Assembly (NCBI RefSeq): GCF_003688415.1
Contig: NZ_REFJ01000001.1
Coordinates: 710,405 to 774,404, forward strand
Length of the DNA: 64,000 bases
Reading direction: 5' to 3'
Source: Umboniibacter marinipuniceus
GTDB lineage: Bacteria > Pseudomonadota > Gammaproteobacteria > Pseudomonadales > DSM-25080
Shown here: piece after piece, positions 8,351 to 16,027 of the stretch
How positions within the stretch are numbered: the first letter of the stretch is position 1
Layout of the letters: the number at the start of each line of letters is the position of its first letter
Translations under genes and position numbers: made by a program
The notes under the pieces: generated by a model
The model's input: only the letters and a program-made list of their open reading frames with translations
Database searches by the model: none
Told to the model about the DNA's origin: nothing

Positions 8351-8450
8351 AAAAGAGACGCTTTTTTATAAGGATAAGAGGGGCCTTGAAATAGCTGGTA
8401 TTGAGGGCCTCAAATCAAGTGCTGATTACTGTCAAAACCTGTCAAAAACG
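8351..8450. repeat. Copy A of a duplicated ~100-bp non-coding element
   Basis: The left edge is a 19-base sequence AAAAGAGACGCTTTTTTAT (8351-8369), identical to 12056-12074. The right edge is ACTGTCAAAACCTGTCAAA (8428-8446), similar to ACTGTCAAAATGTGTCAAA at 12132-12150. The interval between edges is 77 bases here and 76 in copy B, while the middle differs. An 83-codon open frame at 8226-8477 crosses it and is probably not a gene. Confidence 0.65.
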
Positions 8451-8540
8451 AGTGCTGTCAGGCCTATTGTGAATTGAATTACAGACAGGAAATCTATTGA
8501 GCTAGTGGAACAAAATTTTATTGATATAAATTAACGTTGT

Positions 8541-8575
8541 GTAATAAATTACGCAAAATTACATAAAAAATGTAA
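8541..8575 (+). promoter_or_regulatory. Two palindromes upstream of the HTH regulator
   Basis: GTAATAAATTAC at 8541-8552 is a perfect 12-base palindrome. TTACAT-AAAAA-ATGTAA at 8559-8575 is an inverted repeat with 6-base arms. Both sit in the AT-rich promoter region just before the regulator gene, the usual place for autoregulatory operators. The second resembles the operator-like site at 13646-13661. Confidence 0.5.
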
Positions 8576-8599
8576 TGATATAACGTTTGGGAGGCGGTA

Positions 8600-8689
8600 A
8601 TGTTGACCTTCAATATTTTAGATGAGAGTGAAAGTTATGAACAAGAAGTCAGACAGAGCCATAGTAAAGCACGCGATCAATGTATATAA
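8600..8689 (+). CDS. Possible 29-residue leader peptide overlapping the HTH gene
   Basis: The best Shine-Dalgarno sequence in this region (GGGAGGCGG, 8589-8597) precedes an ATG at 8600 that opens a 29-codon frame ending at 8689, out of frame with and overlapping the start of the HTH regulator. The regulator's own starts have weak ribosome sites, so translation may be coupled to this short frame. This rests only on the ribosome site and position. Confidence 0.3.
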   Translation: MLTFNILDESESYEQEVRQSHSKARDQCI

Positions 8690-9350
8690 AGCTCGAGGAA
8701 ACACTCAAAAGGACTTGGCTAAATTTTTAGATATTCCCGAGTCACGGCTCTCAGAATATGCTAAGGGTAAATTAAACCCTCCGTCAATGGTGACGAAAGC
8801 GATGATTGAAGAATGTGGTGCGCCTTCAAGAGAATGCGGTTGGTATATGACCGGGGAAATCTACGAGGGGCTTGCCGAGCTTAAAGATGCAGTCACGACA
8901 TCTAAGCCAGTTTCGAATTATGAGCTAGTGATTGAGGGCGAGAGTATCTTCAGGCTTAAAAGCTACGGCTGCTCGGCAGTAAGAAAATTGCTTCCTGCTT
9001 CATATGAGCTCGGTAAGCGGGCATTTATTGAAGTAAATATTTTTCGAACCAGTTCGTTCAAGCTCGCGACGAGGGTGGTAATTGCGCCCGACGAAAGCCC
9101 CGGCAATCACTACATCAAAAATGATTTTGATTTTCAGTCGAGCCAAGATGAGTGGTCGTTTGAGTACATATCGATTCCACCGGAGGGGAGTCGTGTTCTG
9201 GTAATGGAGTACGAACACGAATCTTTGTTTTTGGATGAGTTTCAAAGCCTATGTGGATGGTTGGGGCTACAAATTCCCGATAGTAATCAGTTAAAGAGAC
9301 AAATTGCAGCAGCCGGTGGTTTTCTTGGTGGCGCTAAGTACATCTCATAG
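8637..9350 (+). CDS. HTH (Cro/CI-type) regulator with unknown C-terminal domain
   Basis: 237 residues from the ATG at 8637; an in-frame ATG at 8622 lacks any ribosome site, while 8637 has GAGAG eight bases upstream. An N-terminal helix-turn-helix is visible (GNTQKDLAKFLDIPESRLSE, then YAKGK), of the kind that recognises operators as a dimer. The rest (about 80-237) has no recognised motif and may be a sensor domain. Two palindromes directly upstream suggest self-regulation. The next gene follows after 82 bases on the same strand. Confidence 0.65.
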   Translation: MNKKSDRAIVKHAINVYKARGNTQKDLAKFLDIPESRLSEYAKGKLNPPSMVTKAMIEECGAPSRECGWYMTGEIYEGLAELKDAVTTSKPVSNYELVIEGESIFRLKSYGCSAVRKLLPASYELGKRAFIEVNIFRTSSFKLATRVVIAPDESPGNHYIKNDFDFQSSQDEWSFEYISIPPEGSRVLVMEYEHESLFLDEFQSLCGWLGLQIPDSNQLKRQIAAAGGFLGGAKYIS

Positions 9351-9432
9351 CCCCAAGTTACCGAATTGATGGTGCGTGGCTTCTCACAGAGGAGCCACTC
9401 AAATGCCTGCAAAAAGATAATGGGATTATTAT

Positions 9433-10614
9433 ATGCCGATGCAACCTGAGCTATTGTTGGGCTGTCTGTCGAACGGAGATCTTAGACTCGACGCATCCGA
9501 CGCACTCGGATATCCCTGCGTAAATATCGTCAAGACCTGGTCAGATAGATTGGAGGTCTACAACGGGGCTGATGGAGACCAACCTAAAGAACAGGTATAT
9601 CTCTTTGATATCCCTATCTCATTAGAAATCTTGCAAAAAAACGTTTACGCCGAGTATTGGATTGAATCAATTCCGAAACCAATACTCAATAGCTGCTTGG
9701 AACTACCCTCGATACAGCTATTCGTTCTTCACTGTGTTGCCAATAGTAGGGATGCTGCAGACTTATTACTAAGTAATCCCGCTCTTTGTTACCTTTGGGC
9801 GTGGGTAAATTACTCGTATTTACAAAGCCGTCCAGGAGAAATAGATACCCTCTTGGATCAGCTTCACGCGAAACAACTGAATATACTGCGCCAAATTGCG
9901 CCGAGGGCACCCAAGGCTGCAGTTAAATTACTCAAGCGGCTAGATGTGGCTTCGATCGATCCATTTCGTCGTAACGCACTGCTCACGATCCTTCAAGATG
10001 CGACGTTGGTGTTGAAGCTGAGCCATCAACAGGCTCTTTGCTTTCCTAGTCTCTTAATTGCTGATCGCTACTCTTGGGCGGTGAATCAACGAGTTTTTGG
10101 CATATTGATTCGTCTTCAACGACAAGAACTACGTTTACTTGATGATGCGATTGCCATGAGCGATGGGCGAGCGATACAAGCTTTGGCGAGATGCGAGACA
10201 TGGCCAGAGGTTGTTGCCTGCCACGACCGTTGGGCAAGGGAGTGGAACCGTGGGCGCTTGTTCGAAGAGATGTTGCTCCGTGACGACCGTGGGATAGCTA
10301 TTGCTTTTCCACCCCCTCCAGTCGAGCCGACGAGTGACATCTGTTGGCTGGCGACACCTGACGAAGTGATGCAGGAAGGGAGGAATCTGCGTCACTGTAT
10401 ATCGTCATACGTGACGAAGGTCCAACGAGGGGAATATGCGGTATACCACCTGCGAGAACCCTATAACGTTACAATCGGGTTAAGGAGGTCTGCGTTGGGC
10501 TGGCAGTTGGACCAGATTCGAGGTGTATGCAATAGATCTCCGACCACTGAAGAACACTCGATAGTGGACGAGTGGCTTCGCGCGAAAGGTTTATCTTTAG
10601 TCTTCGACAACTAA
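9433..10614 (+). CDS. PcfJ-like protein
   Basis: 393 residues. The C-terminal region (about 300-390) carries the pattern LRHCISSYVTKVQRGEYAVY, then HLREPYNVTIGLR, then WQLDQIRGVCNRSP, which matches the PcfJ family signature (HC..Y...V..G, a Y.LR...P.T.. strand, Q..G..N). PcfJ proteins are found on conjugative plasmids, phages and islands; their molecular function is unknown. The N-terminal 300 residues are helical and unrecognised. It lies 82 bases after the HTH regulator on the same strand. Confidence 0.65.
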   Translation: MPMQPELLLGCLSNGDLRLDASDALGYPCVNIVKTWSDRLEVYNGADGDQPKEQVYLFDIPISLEILQKNVYAEYWIESIPKPILNSCLELPSIQLFVLHCVANSRDAADLLLSNPALCYLWAWVNYSYLQSRPGEIDTLLDQLHAKQLNILRQIAPRAPKAAVKLLKRLDVASIDPFRRNALLTILQDATLVLKLSHQQALCFPSLLIADRYSWAVNQRVFGILIRLQRQELRLLDDAIAMSDGRAIQALARCETWPEVVACHDRWAREWNRGRLFEEMLLRDDRGIAIAFPPPPVEPTSDICWLATPDEVMQEGRNLRHCISSYVTKVQRGEYAVYHLREPYNVTIGLRRSALGWQLDQIRGVCNRSPTTEEHSIVDEWLRAKGLSLVFDN

Positions 10615-10794
10615 ATGTGGGTAGCGAATGTTCCCTAGCCTGTAAGATCAAGCAAAGAATCAACGGGTACTATTCCATAAGTTACAGTTGGAATTCCGAA
10701 AACACCATTTAAACGCCCGTTTCCAAATACCTAAGTTCCCCCAGGTAGGTTGGTTGGTTGGTAGCCTCTAATTAACGTCAATATTGGTTATGGA

Positions 10795-10820
10795 TCAATT
10801 ATTTAATGATAAATAATTGA
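10795..10820. repeat. 10-bp inverted repeat in an AT-rich intergenic region
   Basis: TCAATTATTT and AAATAATTGA form a perfect 10-bp inverted repeat with a 6-base loop. It lies within the 232-base gap between the PcfJ-like gene and the gene at 10847, which also holds GGTTGGTTGGTTGG just upstream (10748-10761). It could be an operator for the downstream gene; it is too AT-rich to be a strong terminator. Confidence 0.5.
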
Positions 10821-10846
10821 TGCTACGATAATATTTCCCCCTCCAA

Positions 10847-11257
10847 ATGTTGAATAAATATCGAGGGTTTGTGACTACAAAATGTACATGTAATTCGTCC
10901 GGGGCTGTTAGTGTAAGGATCGCTTGTATTGAGTGTTCTAAGGTCATCAAGAAATTTTCGATAAAAAAGCCACTGAAAACGGTAGGGCTGAGTTTGGCGG
11001 CTATCTATGGCGGAAGTCAATTGATTGATTACGCCATATCAGATAATCGCTATCCACTCGAGATCGAGTATGCCGTTAGCAACGCCTGTATTAACTCTGC
11101 ACAAGCACGAATTAGCAATTTAGGTTATGAAACAAAACAGAGGGTTTGCCTTTGCGCGCTCGAAGAGGCCATGAATGAGATTTCTTATACTCGTTTTTTA
11201 GTCGACGAGGACGGTTTTTTAGATTCCTTGCAGTCAAAAATTGGAGAGTGTCGCTAG
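10847..11257 (+). CDS. Hypothetical protein with one weak hydrophobic helix
   Basis: 136 residues. The N-terminal region contains a Cys pair pattern (TKCTCNSS, then IACIEC) suggestive of a small metal-binding knuckle, then a moderately hydrophobic helix at about 45-62 (TVGLSLAAIYGGSQLIDYAI), then a helical tail with further cysteines. No Shine-Dalgarno is visible at the chosen ATG, so the start is uncertain. The frame is long for a chance frame in this AT-rich patch. Function unknown. Confidence 0.5.
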   Translation: MLNKYRGFVTTKCTCNSSGAVSVRIACIECSKVIKKFSIKKPLKTVGLSLAAIYGGSQLIDYAISDNRYPLEIEYAVSNACINSAQARISNLGYETKQRVCLCALEEAMNEISYTRFLVDEDGFLDSLQSKIGECR

Positions 11258-11277
11258 CTCGACTGAGCCGAGCTAGC
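11253..11277. terminator. 9-bp hairpin at the end of the 10847 gene
   Basis: GCTAGCTCG (11253-11261) pairs with CGAGCTAGC (11269-11277) across a 7-base loop. The stop codon of the upstream gene lies inside the left arm. There is no T-run on either side, so it may be a Rho-independent-like stop between two convergent genes or an mRNA-stabilising hairpin. Confidence 0.45.
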
Positions 11278-11283
11278 TGTCGA

Positions 11284-11415
11284 TTAATCTCCGAAGTAGT
11301 CGTCGTTGTTTGGGTTATGGTGGTCTGCCCAATCATCCATATTCGCTTCGTTATTGGGATTGTTGATATCGGACCAAAGATCTAGCTCGTCGTGACTCAT
11401 ATTGTCTGTGTTCAT
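11284..11415 (-). CDS. Small acidic Asn-Pro-Asn-Asn protein
   Basis: 43 residues, start ATG at 11415 with AAGGAGCT about eight bases upstream. The sequence is strongly acidic and contains the near-repeat NNPNNEANMDDWAD / HHNPNNDDYFGD. Small acidic proteins with an NPNN(D) core of this kind are widespread in proteobacterial genomes and islands, without known function. It follows the small basic gene at 11429-11578 by 13 bases, so the two are very likely co-transcribed. Confidence 0.6.
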   Translation of the reverse strand: MNTDNMSHDELDLWSDINNPNNEANMDDWADHHNPNNDDYFGD

Positions 11416-11428
11416 TTTAAGAGCTCCT

Positions 11429-11578
11429 TTACTTACTTTTTTGAGTAGCGGTGGTCGATTTATTCGCGGCGGCTTGAGCTCGAGACGGGAATGAGTTTTT
11501 AGCAATTTTCCCGTGGTTGGCCTTCGCCGCAGATGATTGAATTCGTGAAGCAGCGGCTTTATTCATTGTTTTACTCAT
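11429..11578 (-). CDS. Small basic Ala/Lys-rich protein (AASRIQSSAAKA motif)
   Basis: 49 residues, from ATG at 11578 (AAAGGA upstream) to TAA at 11429-11431. Its sequence has the pattern AAASRIQSSAAKANHG followed by FPSRAQAAAN, which I associate with short seed-maturation-like proteins often annotated in bacteria as conserved small proteins. The motif pattern, ribosome site and tight spacing to the acidic gene at 11284-11415 support it as real. Opposite charges of the two products make an interacting pair conceivable, but this is inference. Confidence 0.6.
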   Translation of the reverse strand: MSKTMNKAAASRIQSSAAKANHGKIAKNSFPSRAQAAANKSTTATQKSK

Positions 11579-11659
11579 AGGATAAATCCTTTATTGATTA
11601 GTGAAATGCATCCCCTCGTTAGGGGAGCAATTTGAAGGTAACAGAGGGTGTGGGGACGA

Positions 11660-11998
11660 ATGGGGACACGAGAACTTCAAGATGAAATTAGGACGCTGCT
11701 TTCACAAATTGGCAAGTCGCAGGTGTGGCTCGCTGGGGAGCTTTATTACGCAGGGAACCCTGGCCGAGATGATGACCTTGAATTTAAGAAGTATGTAGAA
11801 AGAGTTAAAAAACAATTGCAAAGGTCGGGAACGAAACCTGAGCTGCTAAATTACTACATTAAATTCATATCGAATCATGAAGACGTCAAAAATAGAGTCG
11901 GGGTTCTACCCCATTATGCATCAACACGATCACTTAGTAGTCGCATGGAGGAGAAGTTGAAGGCTTTCAGTAGCTCAATAGTAGTTGATGCAGAATGA
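11660..11998 (+). CDS. Hypothetical 112-residue protein
   Basis: Starts MGTRELQDEIRTLL; a GTG four codons upstream is also possible, but the purine-rich GGTGTGGGGA precedes the ATG well. The N-terminal part (LLSQIGKSQVWLAGELYYA) could form a helix-turn-helix; the rest is basic and helical with a Ser-rich end. No family recognised. It is divergent from the small basic gene at 11429-11578, with about 80 bases between, so a shared regulatory region is likely. Confidence 0.5.
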   Translation: MGTRELQDEIRTLLSQIGKSQVWLAGELYYAGNPGRDDDLEFKKYVERVKKQLQRSGTKPELLNYYIKFISNHEDVKNRVGVLPHYASTRSLSSRMEEKLKAFSSSIVVDAE

Positions 11999-12055
11999 GG
12001 GAGTTTACAGGTTTTTTTTGAAGCGCCTCATTGTTGTTCTCGGTGCTTACTTACA

Positions 12056-12155
12056 AAAAGAGACGCTTTTTTATTTAAGGTGAGAATGCACTGTTCTAGT
12101 GGCTTATAGCTAAGTGCCGACCTTCTCAATCACTGTCAAAATGTGTCAAAGAAGA
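12056..12155. repeat. Copy B of the duplicated ~100-bp non-coding element
   Basis: It begins with the 19-base AAAAGAGACGCTTTTTTAT (12056-12074), shared exactly with 8351-8369, and ends with ACTGTCAAAATGTGTCAAAG (12132-12151), like copy A. It lies in the roughly 220-base gap after the 11660-11998 gene. Both copies are also preceded, 40-50 bases upstream, by CAGGTTTTT (8313 and 12008), so the repeated unit may be nearer 140 bases. Confidence 0.65.
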
Positions 12156-12221
12156 ACGCACGCCAGTCCGAACAGGTATGCCCAGCCTCAAAGGCCAGGC
12201 AAGTACTTAAGTTAACGTTGA

Positions 12222-12422
12222 TTAAAGCTCGCTTGTAACTCGAATACGGAACAGTTTTTTGAGCGAGTTAGTTGGAATTGGCTCGAACTGAATTCGTCTT
12301 ACAGCGGTTAGTGAGAGATGCTCTAGTACACAAATAGCCGATCCGGATGCCTGAATGGTTTCAGCTTCATGCCCGTCTCGATTGAGAATACTGAAGTTGG
12401 CAGTTCCGACAGTCAGGGACAA
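12222..12422 (-). CDS. Small hypothetical protein (doubtful)
   Basis: 66 codons from a TTG at 12422. The composition is protein-like (HLSLTAVRRIQFEPIPTNSLKK), but the start is non-ATG, the ribosome site is weak and no family is recognised. It lies in a 500-base stretch between the duplicated element and the gene at 12523. Listed only so that the stretch is accounted for. Confidence 0.25.
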   Translation of the reverse strand: MSLTVGTANFSILNRDGHEAETIQASGSAICVLEHLSLTAVRRIQFEPIPTNSLKKLFRIRVTSEL

Positions 12423-12522
12423 TCTTTAGGCAATGCAGTTCGCAAAATGGTGAACGTCTTCTTATCGGCGTCGTCGAATTCCGCCTGTCAGTTGGTGCCG
12501 AACGATAATTCGAGATACTAGA

Positions 12523-12711
12523 TTGGCGTTTAACCGCTCGCACAGTTATTCGAAGCCAATAGAAATCGTAGAACACTCGATAGCGGACGCTCTATACGAA
12601 AGTGATCACTACGCTGTGTATGTTATGTACAGTGATGATTTTAACGCTAAATTCAAGTCGGAAGGTTCGGTTACTTACTTCACTCGGGAAGATTACTGGT
12701 TACGTTCCTAA
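12523..12711 (+). CDS. Small hypothetical protein (doubtful)
   Basis: 62 codons from a TTG at 12523, rich in Tyr, Ser and Asp (HYAVYVMYSDDFNAKF). The C-terminal half has a coding-like pattern, but there is no clear ribosome site. It is convergent with the WYL regulator, ending 20 bases from its stop. Family unknown. Confidence 0.3.
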   Translation: MAFNRSHSYSKPIEIVEHSIADALYESDHYAVYVMYSDDFNAKFKSEGSVTYFTREDYWLRS

Positions 12712-12730
12712 TTTTATGGTGAGCAAGGCG

Positions 12731-13621
12731 TTAGCTGTCAGAGTTCACAAGGACCGTACCAGTTGGCACTGGTAACCACCCAGCAATCTCCTCCAGATTC
12801 CCCACCTCAATCTGCTGCGATAATGGACTGTCGTTCTTCAGCTCAGGGTTAATGTTGTAGGCATCCAGTACGTACTTTATCAAAGCGGATCGAGTATCGA
12901 TGATCAGCTTTCCTTTGATCATTCCGTAGTCTTTTTCAATTACGGACTTCTGCTTCGTGGTAAGTCGTCTGTCAGCAATGATTTCTATAGAATTGCGTTG
13001 GCGCCAGGCCTGATCGCTGCTTTCGGTAAAGGACGCTTTGTCATTAATGTCGGGAATACCATGTACGCGGCTTAGCACGAAATCTCGGTAGTCCCGTGCC
13101 TTTTCGCAATACCCTCGAAAGTGCCAACGAATGGGGGTGCATACCAGCGAGTGAGGTGAAACAATTCGCTCGCTCATCTCACCTGAACTGAGTGAGGTGT
13201 AATTGATGTCCACGCGCTTCTTTTCACGTATCGCCTGAACAATCGGCTTGAGTATCTCGGGGTCGATATTGCGATTGGTCGGTTTGATCGAAACCGTACT
13301 TCGAAACCCCATGTCGATCTCTTCAAAGCTGGCCGAAATGTCGGAGCTACGCGCCAGCAGATGCAGGTATTCATCAGATGTGCCGACTGTTAATTCAGGT
13401 TGAAAGGTACTGCTAGGGACGTATCCTTTAGCGTGCTTGTCGTAGACGAGGTTGCCTGGCGCGATGCCCGCCAAGTAGCTGTTGATGTCTTTGGATGCTT
13501 GTTGACGGCTGATTCCAAAACCTTTAGTAAGGTGAGTGGTGGTTAACCGGCCTTCCCATTTCGCAATAATTTCGATCAGTCGGTACCTAAACAGAAGGTC
13601 CCACCTTAAAGGCCATCCCAT
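12731..13621 (-). CDS. WYL-domain transcriptional regulator (BrxR/CapW-like)
   Basis: 296 residues: an N-terminal winged helix-turn-helix (about 5-70, TTTHLTKGFGISRQQASKDI), a WYL domain (about 125-210, VDINYTSLSSGE, then PHSLVCTPIRWHFRGYCEKARDYRDFVLSRV) and a C-terminal WCX-like extension. This three-part layout is that of BrxR/CapW regulators, which repress phage-defence loci such as BREX and CBASS and respond to a ligand. The gene is divergent from the CoiA-like nuclease and upstream of the restriction operon, with a palindrome in the shared promoter. Regulation of the defence block is inferred. Confidence 0.8.
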   Translation of the reverse strand: MGWPLRWDLLFRYRLIEIIAKWEGRLTTTHLTKGFGISRQQASKDINSYLAGIAPGNLVYDKHAKGYVPSSTFQPELTVGTSDEYLHLLARSSDISASFEEIDMGFRSTVSIKPTNRNIDPEILKPIVQAIREKKRVDINYTSLSSGEMSERIVSPHSLVCTPIRWHFRGYCEKARDYRDFVLSRVHGIPDINDKASFTESSDQAWRQRNSIEIIADRRLTTKQKSVIEKDYGMIKGKLIIDTRSALIKYVLDAYNINPELKNDSPLSQQIEVGNLEEIAGWLPVPTGTVLVNSDS

Positions 13622-13645
13622 GAGTCATTCACCCGTCAATTAATC

Positions 13646-13676
13646 TTACATGTTTATGTAAACAGTATTTACATGT
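13646..13676. promoter_or_regulatory. Operator-like inverted repeat between the WYL regulator and CoiA-like gene
   Basis: TTACAT-GTTT-ATGTAA (13646-13661) is a perfect inverted repeat with 6-base arms, and TTACATGT recurs in direct orientation at 13669-13676. It is 25 to 55 bases upstream of the regulator start, the position expected for an autoregulated WYL-family operator controlling both directions. Confidence 0.6.
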
Positions 13677-13741
13677 CGTTATTGATGTCATATTTTCATT
13701 TCTCTTTGGAATGGTCAAGCGAAACACGGAGGTAGTCGACC

Positions 13742-15430
13742 ATGCTGATTCCCTTTGGAAAAAAAGATGGCGTGTTAGTTCACGTGAATAACGTCGAGAA
13801 CGGAGCCAGTTGTGGGTGCATTTGCCCTAACTGTGGTCGACCGCTTGTAGCGAAAAATCGAGGTAAAAAGAAACGTCAGCACTTTGCTCACGCTGTTGGA
13901 TTCGAGTGCAGTGACTACGACACCATGACGTATCTACATCAGTACGCGCAAGATCTAATCCTCGCCAAAGGAAGCGTGATGCTTCCGAGCTACGAGCAAC
14001 GCCCCGAGCTTAGTTTACTTGATGGGGGACGGATCTATGGCGATACAGTGGCTCGCAAAGCTCAGAGACATCAGTTCGATAGCGTGAAGCTGGAAGTATC
14101 CTGGAGTCAGTATCGAATTGATTGTGTCGGTACTACTGAAACGCGTGACCTGTTCATCGAAATCACCGTGACCCACGAAAACGAGTCAGAGAAGCTCGGC
14201 GCTTTCAAGCGCGAAGATGTACCTGCCATTGAGGTCGACCTTTCGCAGCTTCATAACTCGGATCGTTTGTACGACGACGAAGCAATAAACGCCGCGGTAT
14301 TTAATCCCGAGAACGGACAATGGCTTAATCACCCCAGAGCCGAAAACGAGTACGTTTCGAGGCTTGATGAGCTGAAGGCTGAGCAAGCTCGGCGCAATGA
14401 AGCCATTCGTAAGCAACAGGTCGAAGCTGAAAGGCAAAGAGAATTCAAACGAAAAGTGGCAGAAGCGGAACAGCGCCGTATTGATGCCGCAAGGCAGAAG
14501 CGCCGTGACGAACTCTCGGAGGAGCTCGAATGGCTCGATATGTTTAATTCTGGTGAAGAGATACAGCGGCTAAAGGCCATGCCGATAGATGAAGAGCTCG
14601 CTTCTAACTTGTCAGTTTCGGCACCTTGGCCCATTACAGGGATGCCGGTTAAAGGTAGCTGGATATTTGGTGTTCGGAATGAAGATTGGCAGCACGTGGT
14701 ATTGGACTTTTTAAATCTGCGAAGGAAGCCGGAGTTTTCGGCAAACGACGTCAAGCGTCACTTAGTCCGGACTGTTGGAATACACCCAGTAATGAAACGA
14801 CTTAATATCGCTAGATACGAAGCAAAAAAGCAGACTCGAAAACGCGGCAAAGATGACTCTTACGGAGCTTGGTACCTGTCTAAGGAAGAGAACCGAAAGA
14901 TCATCTCACCATTCGTTCCAGTTTCAGAGTACCTAAAGCACCTTGTATCAATGTCCATGATCGCGCGCCACGGTGAGAATTATTTACTTACTTCGAACTC
15001 GATGAAGAACAATGTAGACCAAATGTTGCGAGAAAGAGAAGAGAATGCAAAGAGGCTAGCACTCGAAGAGGAAAAGGACAGAGAGTTACTAGAGGAACAG
15101 CAAGAATTAGAGAGAGTAGGCAAGGGATTATATAAAGGTGAAATCGAGGAACGAGCTCGGCAGCTTGCGACGATTGATAACGAAATTTTCCAAGAAGAGC
15201 GGCAGGATGCGTGCCGTTGTGCTAATTGTTATTTCTTGGCGAGATCGATTCCTGCGGACTCAAAATGCGAATTTTGCGGTCAGTTCACTCTTACAGGGGA
15301 GCTAGAAGGTTTCGACTCATACAATCCGTCGCTATTTCATAAATATCGTTGTACGCAGGTTCCAAAGAAAAGTTTACGAGCCCTCAGCAGGGCTGACCTG
15401 CTGAGTAGATATCCGGAGCTATTTGAATAG
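13742..15430 (+). CDS. CoiA-like nuclease-family protein
   Basis: 562 residues. The N-terminus has CGCICPNCGRPL followed by KKKRQHFAH (about 26-55), the zinc-knuckle plus HFAH hallmark of CoiA-type proteins. It continues with a PD-(D/E)xK-like core (YRIDCVGTTETRDLFIEITVTHENESEKL, about 125-155). A charged coiled coil follows (about 205-265), then unrecognised sequence, and a C-terminal four-Cys zinc ribbon (CRCANC...CEFCG, about 497-520). CoiA proteins are linked to DNA processing during competence; paralogues in islands accompany defence genes. Good ribosome site (GGAGG) at 13730. Function here is inferred. Confidence 0.7.
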   Translation: MLIPFGKKDGVLVHVNNVENGASCGCICPNCGRPLVAKNRGKKKRQHFAHAVGFECSDYDTMTYLHQYAQDLILAKGSVMLPSYEQRPELSLLDGGRIYGDTVARKAQRHQFDSVKLEVSWSQYRIDCVGTTETRDLFIEITVTHENESEKLGAFKREDVPAIEVDLSQLHNSDRLYDDEAINAAVFNPENGQWLNHPRAENEYVSRLDELKAEQARRNEAIRKQQVEAERQREFKRKVAEAEQRRIDAARQKRRDELSEELEWLDMFNSGEEIQRLKAMPIDEELASNLSVSAPWPITGMPVKGSWIFGVRNEDWQHVVLDFLNLRRKPEFSANDVKRHLVRTVGIHPVMKRLNIARYEAKKQTRKRGKDDSYGAWYLSKEENRKIISPFVPVSEYLKHLVSMSMIARHGENYLLTSNSMKNNVDQMLREREENAKRLALEEEKDRELLEEQQELERVGKGLYKGEIEERARQLATIDNEIFQEERQDACRCANCYFLARSIPADSKCEFCGQFTLTGELEGFDSYNPSLFHKYRCTQVPKKSLRALSRADLLSRYPELFE

Positions 15431-15630
15431 GTTGAATTGTGAGGCGGCTTTCCGTGACTAGGCGTAAGCTAAACGGCAGGTCACTGCCATATTAGAAAGC
15501 AAGAGCAACTAAACACTCCGTTGGCACTTTGCTTCTTAACGCCTTTGAAGTTAGGGAGCGACATCTGAGCGACTTTTCGTTAGTCTTTAAGAATAGAATA
15601 ACAATCGAACTCTCAAGTAAAAGGACTTAC

Positions 15631-15831
15631 ATGAATCGAGACGACTTCAAACTCAATCGGAATTACTCCCGCTATCGCGCTGCTCGTCACTTAATAGGTA
15701 ACCAAAACAGGCATCAGGCCTATATAGCTGTCATTCGCGAGTTGCAAATATCATGGAGCACCACCGAGCGACCGATTGAGTTGCCGGAACGCTCACTAGT
15801 CGAATCGCAGAATTTTGAACTGCGAGAATGA
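15631..15831 (+). CDS. Small Arg/Asn-rich hypothetical protein
   Basis: 66 residues from ATG 15631, preceded by AAAAGGACTT, a good ribosome site. A longer reading from 15529 lacks one. The sequence starts MNRDDFKLNRNYSRYRAARHL and is basic, with no recognised domain. The next 196 bases to mcrB hold no gene; a TTAGC/AGCTAGC-rich segment near 15890 is visible but not interpretable. Confidence 0.45.
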   Translation: MNRDDFKLNRNYSRYRAARHLIGNQNRHQAYIAVIRELQISWSTTERPIELPERSLVESQNFELRE

Positions 15832-16027
15832 GCCTTAGGGTTTTAAGTCCACATCACGTATTCATTGTGAGATATCCCCTCGGATAAGCTAGCTCGAGCT
15901 TTCGTGGATGTTGGCCTGCTATGTAAAGAGAGTTAGTCTCGTCAGAATGAGTTGATGGACAGGGCAACTAGCGCTAGTCTGATGTGCTGAATTTTACTTT
16001 TTAGCTCTTCTAGAAGAAGGAAATTAC

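Noticed and set aside
8226-8477. 83-codon plus-strand frame before the HTH gene
   Set aside because: It runs through the duplicated non-coding element, has no ribosome site and no protein-like motif.
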